Assembly (NCBI GenBank): GCA_964621455.1
Contig: CAZULW010000001.1
Location: forward strand, 75,028 to 139,027
Length of the DNA stretch: 64,000 nucleotides
Origin: G020354025 sp964621455
GTDB taxonomy: Bacteria > Fidelibacterota > Marinisomatia > SCGC-AAA003-L08 > TS1B11
Direction: 5' to 3'
The notes beneath the pieces are model-generated. The model worked only from the letters and a program-made list of their open reading frames with translations. It was not told the origin of the DNA and searched no databases. The position numbers were made by a program, and so were the translations under genes. Of this stretch, positions 34,580 to 42,779 are shown in pieces; within the stretch, counting starts at the first letter, position 1; each line of letters begins with the position of its first letter.

Positions 34580-34876
34580 CTACGATGAGTCTACCGGTCT
34601 TTCCGTCTCCCCGGATTCTTTGCTTTTGCCCATCTTCCGCAGCTCTTCCCGCGCACTCTTCAGCAGCGCATCCATAGCATCCATAGTATCTCCACTACGG
34701 GCCGCAGCCAGGTTTTCTTCCCGGATGCGAAAATATACTTCCTCCCGATGTACCGGCAGCTGCGGCGGGGCGGTGATGCCCACCCTTACCTGACCGCCGG
34801 CGCACTCCAGAATGGTGAAGATGATATTGTCCGCCACCCGAATGCTCTCACCACATTTCCTGGTCAAGACCAGCAT
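34580..34876 (-). CDS. csrA: Carbon storage regulator CsrA
   Basis: 98 residues. The first ~60 are canonical: MLVLTRKCGESIRVADNI, the strand GQVRVGITAP, and the RNA-binding VHREEVYFRI. CsrA dimers bind GGA motifs in mRNA leaders and repress translation, classically of flagellin. A further ~35 charged residues (AREELRKMGKSKESGETE...) extend beyond the usual ~60-75. Directly downstream of fliW (5 bases), its protein antagonist, so a FliW-CsrA-flagellin switch is expected, though flagellin is not in the window. Last gene of the flgF-csrA operon. Confidence 0.95.
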   Translation of the reverse strand: MLVLTRKCGESIRVADNIIFTILECAGGQVRVGITAPPQLPVHREEVYFRIREENLAAARSGDTMDAMDALLKSAREELRKMGKSKESGETERPVDSS

Positions 34877-34881
34877 GGGGC

Positions 34882-35334
34882 CTACGCTCCACCTCTGGAG
34901 GGCATCAGATTCGTAAGGAGCTCGTCCACCCGCAGGTCGTCTTGATCCAGGATAACCTGGCGCCCTTGCATGGTTTTGGTGTTGATGATCACCGGCGCCC
35001 TCGTGTTAGCTGTGATGGTACCCTCCTTGGGATCCACACGGAGGATATAGTAGGGTGCAATATCGTCCTGGGTGGGACTGCCGATCAGGCTCAACTCTTC
35101 TTTGCTGATATGCAGCAGTACCTGTTTCTTGAGCAGCAGGCAGCTTATTATCGGCAGGGCCACCTCCGGGTCATCCACGGAGCACAGCCAGAGAAAGGGC
35201 CGCATTTCAGCCCGGTTTTCAAGAATAAACTGCTTATGTTCCTCAAAACCGGGGAGACCGGCGGGAAATTTAAGCGGATCGGACAATTCGACCCAATCAG
35301 ATTTGGATGCGTGTTCCTTTGGTTCGTCGCTCAC
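34882..35334 (-). CDS. fliW: Flagellar assembly factor FliW
   Basis: 150 residues. Family features: FPAGLPGFEEHKQFIL near the N-terminus, WLCSVDDPEVALPII, and the C-terminal ANTRAPVIINTKTMQGRQVIL. FliW binds CsrA allosterically, and free flagellin competes for FliW, linking filament assembly to flagellin translation. It lies 2 bases after flgL and 5 before csrA, matching the conserved flgL-fliW-csrA order. The ~20-residue acidic N-terminal leader (MSDEPKEHASKSDW) is slightly longer than usual. Confidence 0.95.
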   Translation of the reverse strand: MSDEPKEHASKSDWVELSDPLKFPAGLPGFEEHKQFILENRAEMRPFLWLCSVDDPEVALPIISCLLLKKQVLLHISKEELSLIGSPTQDDIAPYYILRVDPKEGTITANTRAPVIINTKTMQGRQVILDQDDLRVDELLTNLMPSRGGA

Positions 35335-35336
35335 GA

Positions 35337-36209
35337 CTACCGCAAGTAATTGAGTATACTGATGTTCATGATGCGTGCACTGGACTCCAGAGCAGCCCGA
35401 TACCCCAGCTCCTGGGCGTTAAACTGCAGAATAGCCTCCGCCAAATCTACATCCTCCGCTTGCGAAATGTAGGACTGCAGATTGACATTTGCCATTTCTA
35501 AATTGCCACGGGTAAGTTCAAGTCTGCGCTGCATCGATCCGGCCCTGGTAATGGTATTCAGAAGCCGTGGGGACACTGCATCGATCTGGGCAATAGAGGC
35601 ATCCATGGCCGTACCATCGTTGGCTGCGAGAGCATCGCGGAGGGCGATGACCGCTCCGAACACGTTGAGAAACTCCGAGCCAGCCGTGTTGATCTGCACG
35701 TAAGTATCCTCACCCACTTTCCGCGTGAGGACCCCATCGTTCCCATTATAGGTAACAGAGGTACCATCGTAAGCAAAGGGTTCGGTATCCTTGGTGATGG
35801 TTCCTCCGAAAATGTATTTGCCCATAAAACGGGTATTGCCCATTTGAACCATTTCCTCGATCAGTCCATCCACAAACTCCAGGATTTGAGTTCGCGTGGT
35901 AGCAACCGCGTCGCTCCGGGTCTGCAGGGCCATTACCTTGGCCTGCTGTAACGATTCATATATCACATCCAGTGATTCGGCCCCCATTACAATCCAGGCA
36001 ATCCCATCTTCAATGTTATTCAAATACTGCTCATTTTTTACCAGCAGACTTTTGAACCTGCCCGCTCGTTCGAACCTCACCGGGTCATCGGATGATAAGG
36101 CTACCTCCTTGTTGGTGCTGATCTGCCGCTGCACACTTGCCAACCGTTCCTGATTTCCCGCCAGGAAGTTGATGATCTGATCCTTTATCAGGGCATTCGT
36201 AACACGCAT
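35337..36209 (-). CDS. flgL: Flagellar hook-filament junction protein FlgL
   Basis: 290 residues with flagellin-like ends: N-terminal RVTNALIKDQIINFLAGNQERLASVQRQIST and C-terminal coiled coil ALESSARIMNISILNYLR. FlgL is the second hook-associated protein, capping FlgK and connecting to flagellin. The central domain (~residues 100-200) is variable. It follows flgK by 18 bases, as usual. Confidence 0.95.
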   Translation of the reverse strand: MRVTNALIKDQIINFLAGNQERLASVQRQISTNKEVALSSDDPVRFERAGRFKSLLVKNEQYLNNIEDGIAWIVMGAESLDVIYESLQQAKVMALQTRSDAVATTRTQILEFVDGLIEEMVQMGNTRFMGKYIFGGTITKDTEPFAYDGTSVTYNGNDGVLTRKVGEDTYVQINTAGSEFLNVFGAVIALRDALAANDGTAMDASIAQIDAVSPRLLNTITRAGSMQRRLELTRGNLEMANVNLQSYISQAEDVDLAEAILQFNAQELGYRAALESSARIMNISILNYLR

Positions 36210-36227
36210 AATGAACCTCTATTTTCC

Positions 36228-37586
36228 TTAAATCAATTGCAGCACCGTCCGTGTCAGCTCATCTGCAATGGATACCAGTCTTGACGCCGCGGTAAAGGCC
36301 TGTTCCAGCTGTACCATCCGGGTCATTTCCTCTTCCATGCTGACGCCCGAAACCGACTGGCGCTGCATTTCCAGGTGTTCAATGATCTTCTTCTGGTTGC
36401 TCCTTAAAAAACCGATCTCCTGAATGCGGTTGCCAAGGGTGCCAACCAGTGCGCGATAGTATTCTCCCGCGGTCTGATTGCCTATGACCTCCTTATCCGC
36501 CAGGTCGGCGAGAGCCTTGGCAATGTTGCTATTGCCGGGCTCGCCCAGGGCGTCGCTGGATGCGATGAGATCAACGTTGGCAACGATGCTGCTGTCAACA
36601 GCAATAGAGCCGGCACCTTCGGTTGTGCTGGCAAAGAAGTTCAGCCCCGTGATACCATTCAGGTTGAAGCCGTTTTTGTGAACGGCGTTTACCTCATCAG
36701 CTATGGTCACGGCCAGTGTATCCAGGCGCTCCAGCAGGTCGGGGATATCCTCATTATGGACCGCTATCAGGGCGCTGAGCTCTCCTGAGGTCACGTCTAC
36801 CTCAAGGCTGGTGCCGCTGATGATAGTGGTGATCTGGCTGATGCCCTCATCGTTAAGGGGCTTATCTGCCGATATCTCGTAAGAGGCTTGGCCGGATACC
36901 AGCATCAGGCCGGAGGTAAAAACCAGCACGCTGTTATTGTCGCGTTGGACATCAATGTTGATCAATTCTGACAGCCGGTCGATCAGGCGGTCCCGCTGAT
37001 CTTCAAGATCCAGGCTGTCGCCGGGATTAGCCCTGTTCATCTCGGCAATTTGAGCAGCCAGGTTGTTGATTTCATCAATCCTGACGTTGATCTCGTCGCT
37101 GATTGTGGACTGGAAAGAGATATATTCCCGGTACACCCGGTTGAAGCTCTGGGCCAGGGTCTGGGCCCGGTCACGTATGACAGTCCGGGCGACGGAGCTC
37201 TCCGGGTCGTTGGCCAGGCTGTTCCAGGCACTCCAGAAATCGTCCAGCAGGATTCCCAGGCCGGTTTCGTTACTCGTTGGTAAGACTCCCTCAATTTGCC
37301 GCAGGAGGGATTCCTCGGCAGCATAACGGGATTCCAGGGAGTTCTGGCTCCAGAACTGACGATCTACGAAACCCTCGCGGATACGCCGGAGGGTATCGCC
37401 GCTTATAGCGCTGCCCATGCTGAAGCCGGACAGTATTTCCGGCAGAATGGGGGTGACGTCGAGCCGCTGTCGGCTGTAGCCCCTGGTATTTATGTTGGAT
37501 ATGTTCTTCCCGGTTACTTGAAGGCTGAACTGGGAAAGCATCATGCCCTGCTTGCCAATCTCTGACAGGAAACTGAGGCCGCCCAT
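36228..37586 (-). CDS. flgK: Flagellar hook-associated protein 1 FlgK
   Basis: 452 residues from ATG 37586 behind GGGGAG at 8 bases. The N-terminus (FSLQVTGKNISNINTRGYSRQRLDV) is the rod/hook-type motif ANNxANxxTxGY, and the C-terminus (MVQLEQAFTAASRLVSIADELTRTVLQLI) is the matching coiled coil. FlgK joins hook and FlgL. It starts just after the flgN stop, so its putative chaperone gene is immediately upstream. Confidence 0.95.
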   Translation of the reverse strand: MGGLSFLSEIGKQGMMLSQFSLQVTGKNISNINTRGYSRQRLDVTPILPEILSGFSMGSAISGDTLRRIREGFVDRQFWSQNSLESRYAAEESLLRQIEGVLPTSNETGLGILLDDFWSAWNSLANDPESSVARTVIRDRAQTLAQSFNRVYREYISFQSTISDEINVRIDEINNLAAQIAEMNRANPGDSLDLEDQRDRLIDRLSELINIDVQRDNNSVLVFTSGLMLVSGQASYEISADKPLNDEGISQITTIISGTSLEVDVTSGELSALIAVHNEDIPDLLERLDTLAVTIADEVNAVHKNGFNLNGITGLNFFASTTEGAGSIAVDSSIVANVDLIASSDALGEPGNSNIAKALADLADKEVIGNQTAGEYYRALVGTLGNRIQEIGFLRSNQKKIIEHLEMQRQSVSGVSMEEEMTRMVQLEQAFTAASRLVSIADELTRTVLQLI

Positions 37587-37587
37587 G

Positions 37588-38106
37588 TCAGATTCTCCCC
37601 TCAATCAAACTGGGAACTGAAGGTTCTTCACCTCCCCTTCCCTCGGCGGAGTACACCGGGAACTGTTCAGACGACTTGATGAGCTCCCGGGCGGCATCAC
37701 GCACGAACTTGATGGAGTAATTCAGCAGGTAGCGGTTTTCCTCGTTGGTCAATATCACCTCCTGTACGATCCGCTGGAGACTGCGATGAATGTCGGACAG
37801 GCGTTCGGCGTAGGTCGACTCCACGAGTTCAATCAACTGGCCCAGGGTCTGGATCTCGTCCTCCCGTCCTAGCGCAGCACTGACTTCCTTGAAGGATGCC
37901 TCCCTGGTCCTGGCCACAGCCTCAGAGTGCTTAAGGATAGCCTGCTCCTGTTCCACGGCCTCCTTCAGACCTTCAAGCTTACCCTCAATAATATTGGACT
38001 GCTTCTTACGGAGTACAAGAAGCAGCTCGTTGTACATCCGCATCTCATCGGACAGGACGGTAATCAATCTGGCAATCAGACGTTCAGCGGCTGGATGTTT
38101 CGTCAT
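37588..38106 (-). CDS. flgN: FlgN-family flagellar export chaperone
   Basis: 172 residues, predicted almost wholly helical, with the long antiparallel hairpin of FlgN proteins (LLLVLRKKQSNIIEGKLEGLKEAVEQEQAILKHSEAV). FlgN binds the C-termini of FlgK and FlgL before export. The position immediately upstream of flgK supports the call; sequence conservation in this family is low. A Gly/Glu/Ser-rich tail follows. Its start overlaps flgJ by 23 bases. Confidence 0.8.
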   Translation of the reverse strand: MTKHPAAERLIARLITVLSDEMRMYNELLLVLRKKQSNIIEGKLEGLKEAVEQEQAILKHSEAVARTREASFKEVSAALGREDEIQTLGQLIELVESTYAERLSDIHRSLQRIVQEVILTNEENRYLLNYSIKFVRDAARELIKSSEQFPVYSAEGRGGEEPSVPSLIEGRI

Positions 38107-38482
38107 TTTCTTCCTTTATCACATGGCGCGTAAGCAAGTCTTGTAATGATATCCCATCATCATTTTCGGAGGAGTCCTGCAGAGCTTTAGATTGCAGATC
38201 CCGGTAGAGTATCTCTGCCAGACCGATGCCTCCGCCCTCACTCAAAGCGGACCCCATCACCTGGTCAAACATGAGGCTCGGCAACCCGCTGTTCGAGAGG
38301 GTTCCCTGGGGCAGTGTCCGTTGCATACTCTTGACCAGGTAGCCCATGAACAGGCCTTCAAAGTTCTGGCATGCCTTCCAGAGCTGCTTGTCAGATTTGG
38401 CCGCCGTTGATCGAACCGCCGTTGTTGATGACCTCTTTGGCTGGATCGGTACGCCCTGGTGCTCTATGCCTTGTATCTTCAT
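38084..38482 (-). CDS. flgJ: Rod-binding protein FlgJ (N-terminal domain only)
   Basis: 132 residues. The rod-binding core is visible: LWKACQNFEGLFMGYLVKSMQRTLPQGTLSNSG...FDQVMGSALSEGGGIGLAEILYRDL. It lacks the C-terminal muramidase found in enterobacterial FlgJ, as in many other phyla, so peptidoglycan opening for the rod must come from another enzyme not seen here. It sits between flgI and flgN. Confidence 0.88.
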   Translation of the reverse strand: MKIQGIEHQGVPIQPKRSSTTAVRSTAAKSDKQLWKACQNFEGLFMGYLVKSMQRTLPQGTLSNSGLPSLMFDQVMGSALSEGGGIGLAEILYRDLQSKALQDSSENDDGISLQDLLTRHVIKEENDETSSR

Positions 38483-38492
38483 TGCCTCGCCA

Positions 38493-39620
38493 TTACATGA
38501 TGATGAGTTTGGCGTTCAGGGCGCCCGCTTCCTTGATGGCCTGGAAGACGGCTATGATATCACGCGGTTTGAAGCCCATATCATTGAGGGCCGCCGCTAG
38601 CTCCGACACCGTGGCCACCGACAGAACCGCGGCCTCGCCGGGCTGCTCCGTCACCGTGGTGTACGTGATAGGGATCATCACGGTCTGCCCGGTGCTGAAA
38701 GGCGAAGGCTGAGCAACGTAGGGCGCCGTGGTGGTATGAATCTGGAGAGAACCATGGGAGACCAGCACAGCTCCAATGGTTACGTTGCCACCGGCGACGA
38801 CGGTGCCCGTGCGCTCGTTAATGACCACCCTGGCCTCCACATCCTGAACGACCGGGAGGGTCTCAATACTGGCCACAAACTGCACCAGTTCCCCGGCCTG
38901 GCTCAGGCCGGGCGGAAAAGAAACCTGTACGATACTGGCATCCAGGGCCTGGGCCAGGGGCGGGACATTGGGTCTAAATGTATTGACGGCCTCGGCTATC
39001 CGGAAAGCCGTAGTATAATTGGGCACCTTCAGGAGGAATTCTACCGGCTGGTCCGGCTGGAGGGCCACTTCCCCTACAGCCCGCTCCAGGGTGGCCCCGT
39101 CAGGCACTCGGCCCACGAGGGCGTAGTTCTGGCGCAGCCGTTCGCCGCCCAGAGTGGTGACGTTAAACCCGCCAACGGAGACCGGCCCCTGGGCCAATCC
39201 GTAGTAATTACCTTCTGCGCTGCGCAGGGGACTCATGAGCAGGACTCCGTTCTCCAGGCTGGTGGCGTCTCCCAGGGAGGAAACGTTCACATCGAACCTG
39301 GTTCCCGGCTTTCCGAAGGGCGGAGTCGTTGCTGTCACCATAACGGCAGCCGCATTCCGCGTACGCAGATGCTGGCTGTCAATGGTAAGGCCGAACTCCT
39401 CCAGCATGTTGGCAATGCTCTGTACCGTGAAGATGGTTCCCCGGTTGCCAACAGCCCGGTCACCGGTGCCGTTAAGCCCCACCACCAGGCCATACCCGAT
39501 CAGGGTGACCTGCCGGATGTTGCGGTAGGTGGTCACATCCTTGATGCGGCTCACACCCTGGGCCGTCAGCTGCTGAACTCCCAGGGCTGCTGCAAGAAAA
39601 AGGTAGAGATATCGTCTCAT
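38493..39620 (-). CDS. flgI: Flagellar P-ring protein FlgI
   Basis: 375 residues with a signal peptide (~1-20, ending LTAQG). Typical blocks: RIKDVTTYRNIRQVTLIGYGLVVGLNGTGD, NAAAVMVTATTPPFGKPGTRFDVNVSSLGDA, VVINERTGTVVAGGNV and the C-terminal ALNDMGFKPRDIIAVFQAIKEAGAL. It forms the periplasmic bushing around the rod. Its start overlaps the last base of flgH. Confidence 0.96.
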   Translation of the reverse strand: MRRYLYLFLAAALGVQQLTAQGVSRIKDVTTYRNIRQVTLIGYGLVVGLNGTGDRAVGNRGTIFTVQSIANMLEEFGLTIDSQHLRTRNAAAVMVTATTPPFGKPGTRFDVNVSSLGDATSLENGVLLMSPLRSAEGNYYGLAQGPVSVGGFNVTTLGGERLRQNYALVGRVPDGATLERAVGEVALQPDQPVEFLLKVPNYTTAFRIAEAVNTFRPNVPPLAQALDASIVQVSFPPGLSQAGELVQFVASIETLPVVQDVEARVVINERTGTVVAGGNVTIGAVLVSHGSLQIHTTTAPYVAQPSPFSTGQTVMIPITYTTVTEQPGEAAVLSVATVSELAAALNDMGFKPRDIIAVFQAIKEAGALNAKLIIM

Positions 39621-40285
39621 TAGGGGCTAAAGCTCCTGATAATGGCAAGCGCGCTGATGCCGCCCACGTATCCGATGATGGCCAGGCCCGCGCCACCCAT
39701 GATGAGGTTGGCCAGCCGCTCGAAGCTCCCGCGCTGGGCCAACTTACCGCGTATCCCGGCTTCACTGTAATAAATCCTGGCATCGGCGACGTTATAGGAA
39801 AAGATGGTATTGTCCCACCGAATGTCTCTGGGCCGGATGGTTCCCTTGATGGTCATCAGGTTGCGCTCACCGTTCACGTTGATCACCTTCGACCCGGTGA
39901 TCTTGAACAGGCCGTTGTCGGTGACCTGGGTGATAACTGCGGAGATCCGCCCGGTCAGCAGATCTCTCTGGGCCGTGCCTTCTTTAGAATTCGAATCGGT
40001 CTTAATATTGGACTTCAGGCCAAATACGGGCAGGAACTGGAGCAGGTTACCCTCCACCTTGCCCGCCGCATCCACGGTGTTGTTGCCAGACTTCTGGACC
40101 TGGGACTGGCGGCTGGCGTTAGCCGTTTCCGAAATCAGGACGGTCACCATGTCGCCTTTCCCGCGAGCCTTTCGGTCAGCATAGAGGGAAAGGGGCGCTT
40201 CCTGTCCGTAACTGAGACTACCGGCAGTCAGAAGGATAAGGGCCGGAATCAGCCGATGCACAGGTATGGATAAGGATTTCTTCAT
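39620..40285 (-). CDS. flgH: Flagellar L-ring protein FlgH
   Basis: 221 residues with a signal peptide (~1-27). The core is recognisable: LYADRKARGKGDMVTVLISETANASRQ and IKGTIRPRDIRWDNTIFSYNVADARIYYSEAGI. Most FlgH proteins are lipoproteins; here the signal region ends LTAGSLSYGQE and contains no Cys, so the lipid anchor is missing. Anchoring may instead use the hydrophobic C-terminal segment (MGGAGLAIIGYVGGISALAII). Confidence 0.92.
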   Translation of the reverse strand: MKKSLSIPVHRLIPALILLTAGSLSYGQEAPLSLYADRKARGKGDMVTVLISETANASRQSQVQKSGNNTVDAAGKVEGNLLQFLPVFGLKSNIKTDSNSKEGTAQRDLLTGRISAVITQVTDNGLFKITGSKVINVNGERNLMTIKGTIRPRDIRWDNTIFSYNVADARIYYSEAGIRGKLAQRGSFERLANLIMGGAGLAIIGYVGGISALAIIRSFSP

Positions 40286-40289
40286 AACA

Positions 40290-41030
40290 TCACTCCACTA
40301 CAACGATCCCCGGTGACACCAGCCGGCCGTAGAGCCGTTTTCCGGTGACGCTTGCCACGACGGGGATCAGGTCACCAATATTGCCTTCTCTGCGGGCCTT
40401 GCCGGGACTGACCAGCGTGAGGTTCCTGCGGCGGAAGTGGATCATCACCTGCTCGCCGCGCTGCACCACCGGCACCTCCTCCAGGTGGTGAAACTGCAGC
40501 AGCTGCCCCTGGGACACGCTGGTACTCAGCTGAAAGCCTTCAGGCAGGGAATCGGCGGTGAAATAGTCCAGCTCACGCCGGGTAACCCGGATTTTTTTCC
40601 GCTGAAAATTTTCAGGTTCTAGGAGGGTTCCCCGCTTTATGGGAAAACGGGCGGCCCAGCCCTCCACCACGGCCACACACTCAACTGTAGTATTCACCTT
40701 GACCGCCGCACCATCCTGCGGTATGATTTCCATAGGAATCACGTACCGTCCGGCCGCCTTTCGGGGCAGGAAAGCCCGCAGGGGCCTGAGGGCCGCGCCG
40801 GGATTCATCCGGTCAACGTTAGGCGGCAGGTGGACGGCCACCACTTCCGCCCTGAGGTTAGTCTTGCGAAATCCCTCCATGACCTGTTGGCGCACGGCTT
40901 CTTCCAGCCGGTCCCGTAAGGTTGCTCGGGGAGCGGCTCCGGCTCGCAAGCCGACTGCGAGGGCGCAAACCACTCCGACCAGAAAGACGGCGGTCAAAAT
41001 CCCGGCAGGGTTGTGATGGTCAGCTGGCAT
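40290..41030 (-). CDS. flgA: P-ring assembly chaperone FlgA
   Basis: 246 residues. An N-terminal hydrophobic export signal (ILTAVFLVGVVCALAVGL) is followed by a beta-rich region and the C-terminal SAF-type domain (KRGTLLEPENFQRKKIRVTR..., EQVMIHFRRRNLTLVSPGKARREGNIGDLIPV). FlgA helps FlgI assemble the P-ring in the periplasm. It sits between flgG and flgH, separated by 4-5 bases on each side. Confidence 0.92.
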   Translation of the reverse strand: MPADHHNPAGILTAVFLVGVVCALAVGLRAGAAPRATLRDRLEEAVRQQVMEGFRKTNLRAEVVAVHLPPNVDRMNPGAALRPLRAFLPRKAAGRYVIPMEIIPQDGAAVKVNTTVECVAVVEGWAARFPIKRGTLLEPENFQRKKIRVTRRELDYFTADSLPEGFQLSTSVSQGQLLQFHHLEEVPVVQRGEQVMIHFRRRNLTLVSPGKARREGNIGDLIPVVASVTGKRLYGRLVSPGIVVVE

Positions 41031-41035
41031 ACGAT

Positions 41036-41824
41036 TTATCGCCGTATATTGTTGGCCACCGCCAGCATTTCATCGGCGGATTTGACAGCCTTGGAATTGA
41101 TTTCATAGGCCCGTTGGGCGACGATCATATTGATCATCTCCTGCACCACGTCCACATTCGACTTTTCCAGAAAACCCTGCAGCACAGCGCCAAAACCCTC
41201 ATCCCCGGCAAAGCCCACGGTGGGCGGACCTGAGGCGACGGTTTCCTCATACAGGTTACCACCCACGGCCCGCAGGCCGGCGGGGTTGACGAACTTCACC
41301 AGCTCTATCTGGCTGATCTCCTCAGGGGTGGGTTCGCCCGACAGGATGATGGAAATGATGCCGTCCTGGCCGATATTAATACTTTCCGTATCAGGCGGCA
41401 GGCTGATCTCCGAGCCCAACCTCAGGCCGGTTGTGGTGACGATGAATCCGTCGGCGTTGATGCGAAAGGTGCCGTCACGCGTATAGGCGTAAGTGCCGTC
41501 CGGCCGCACCACCTGAAAGAAACCGTCACCATCGATGGCCAGATCAAGTGGATTCTCAGTAGTGGCGACAGCACCCTGGGTGAAGGTACGGGAAGTTGAG
41601 ACGGCGCGGTTACCGTGCCCCACCTGGATCTCCACGGGTTTTTCCTGACCCAGGCCCCCTTCACCTGCGCCGGAGACGATAGTCTCATAAAAGATGTCTT
41701 GAAATTCTACACTGCTGCGTTTGAAACCGGTGGTGTTGACATTGGCAAGGTTATTGGCAATGATGTCCAGCGTAAGTTGCTGGGCCGCCATCCCCAGTGC
41801 CGCCGTCCGTAGTGATCGGATCAT
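41036..41824 (-). CDS. flgG: Flagellar distal rod protein FlgG
   Basis: 262 residues, the standard length. N-terminal SLRTAALGMAAQQLTLDIIANNLANVNTTGFKRSSVEFQD and C-terminal GFLEKSNVDVVQEMINMIVAQRAYEINSKAVKSADEMLAVANNIRR are classic. FlgG forms the distal rod through the P and L rings. It follows flgF by 9 bases. Confidence 0.97.
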   Translation of the reverse strand: MIRSLRTAALGMAAQQLTLDIIANNLANVNTTGFKRSSVEFQDIFYETIVSGAGEGGLGQEKPVEIQVGHGNRAVSTSRTFTQGAVATTENPLDLAIDGDGFFQVVRPDGTYAYTRDGTFRINADGFIVTTTGLRLGSEISLPPDTESINIGQDGIISIILSGEPTPEEISQIELVKFVNPAGLRAVGGNLYEETVASGPPTVGFAGDEGFGAVLQGFLEKSNVDVVQEMINMIVAQRAYEINSKAVKSADEMLAVANNIRR

Positions 41825-41833
41825 GCTGCCTCC

Positions 41834-42550
41834 TTAACGGTAATCTCCAAGCTGGGTGGCCCTTCCCAGAATCTGGTCCATGGCCCGGGCCACGCGCTGA
41901 GTGGATTCAAAATTTCGCTGCAATTCTATCAGGCTGACCATCTCCGTAACCGGCTCGACGTTGGAGCCTTCCAACATGCCTTGCCGCACCTGAAACTGGT
42001 CGGGCTCCAGCTGGGTCACCAGGCTGTCATCGGACACGCGGTAAAGATTTGAGCCGATCTTTTCCAGGGCATTAGGGTTCACGATATTGGCAACCAGCAG
42101 GCGGTCAATCAGAATCTTGTCCAAGTAGACCTCGCCGTTCCGCGTAATCTGCAGGTCGCCGGCGGCGGTGCCGTCAGCCGACAGAACCGAGATGAGACCC
42201 CGCTCACCCTGCAGCAGGTACCCCTGGGCGGTCTGGATAAAGCCCTGATCGTTCACGGTGAAATGGCCGTTCCGGGTGAAGGCCGGTCCCGACGAAGTCT
42301 CCACCATAAAGAAGCCCCGCGAGGCCAGTGCCAGGTCCAGCGGGTTGTCGGTCTGGCGCAGTTCGCCCTGGGCGAAGTCGGTGTAGCGCTGGGCGCCCAC
42401 ATCGTTGAGGGATTCAATGAACCAATCGGTAAAAGTGGCATCACGCTTGAACCCCGTGGTGCTGATATTCGCCATGTTGTTGGCGACGATATCGGTCCCG
42501 AAAAGGTTACGGGTCATATTCCTGGCAACTCTCGTCAGGTCAAATTCCAT
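41834..42550 (-). CDS. flgF: Flagellar proximal rod protein FlgF
   Basis: 238 residues with FlgF/FlgG family ends: NMTRNLFGTDIVANNMANISTTGFKRDATF at the N-terminus and GMLEGSNVEPVTEMVSLIELQRNFESTQRVARAMDQILGRA at the C-terminus. The shorter length and order before flgG support FlgF. It is the first gene behind the sigma-54-type promoter at 42587-42604 and heads the operon that ends with csrA. Confidence 0.93.
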   Translation of the reverse strand: MEFDLTRVARNMTRNLFGTDIVANNMANISTTGFKRDATFTDWFIESLNDVGAQRYTDFAQGELRQTDNPLDLALASRGFFMVETSSGPAFTRNGHFTVNDQGFIQTAQGYLLQGERGLISVLSADGTAAGDLQITRNGEVYLDKILIDRLLVANIVNPNALEKIGSNLYRVSDDSLVTQLEPDQFQVRQGMLEGSNVEPVTEMVSLIELQRNFESTQRVARAMDQILGRATQLGDYR

Positions 42551-42586
42551 GGCATCCTCTTAAACATGTCTTGTTGGCGTTTGTAG

Positions 42587-42604
42587 TTTCAAATGCCGTG
42601 CCAA
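42587..42604 (-). promoter_or_regulatory. Sigma-54-type promoter upstream of flgF
   Basis: Minus strand TTGGCACG-GCAT-TTGAA matches the RpoN consensus TTGGCACG-N4-TTGCA at every conserved position but one (A for C in the -12 GC). Predicted initiation near 42577 leaves a ~27-base leader before the flgF ATG. Sigma-54 promoters driving rod/hook genes are well known in other bacteria and need an enhancer-binding activator; none is encoded in the window. The rest of 42551-42779 shows no gene. Confidence 0.65.
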
Positions 42605-42779
42605 AAGGTAGCGGCGGGGTCATCTTTTCCCCGCTCAGGCCCCATTTATCGAAGGGAAGATGGTCTATCCAGGGAAATCATATAGTCTGAATCTCAGGGG
42701 TTTGGGAAGCAGCGTGGAGTGGGCGAACAGGCGATAGAGGTGAGGGGTAGGAAAATATTCCCTCCGGGGCAGCTGCGGG

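Noticed and set aside
38736..39623. 295-codon plus-strand frame opposite flgI
   Set aside because: Antisense of flgI codons; no recognisable domain or ribosome site.
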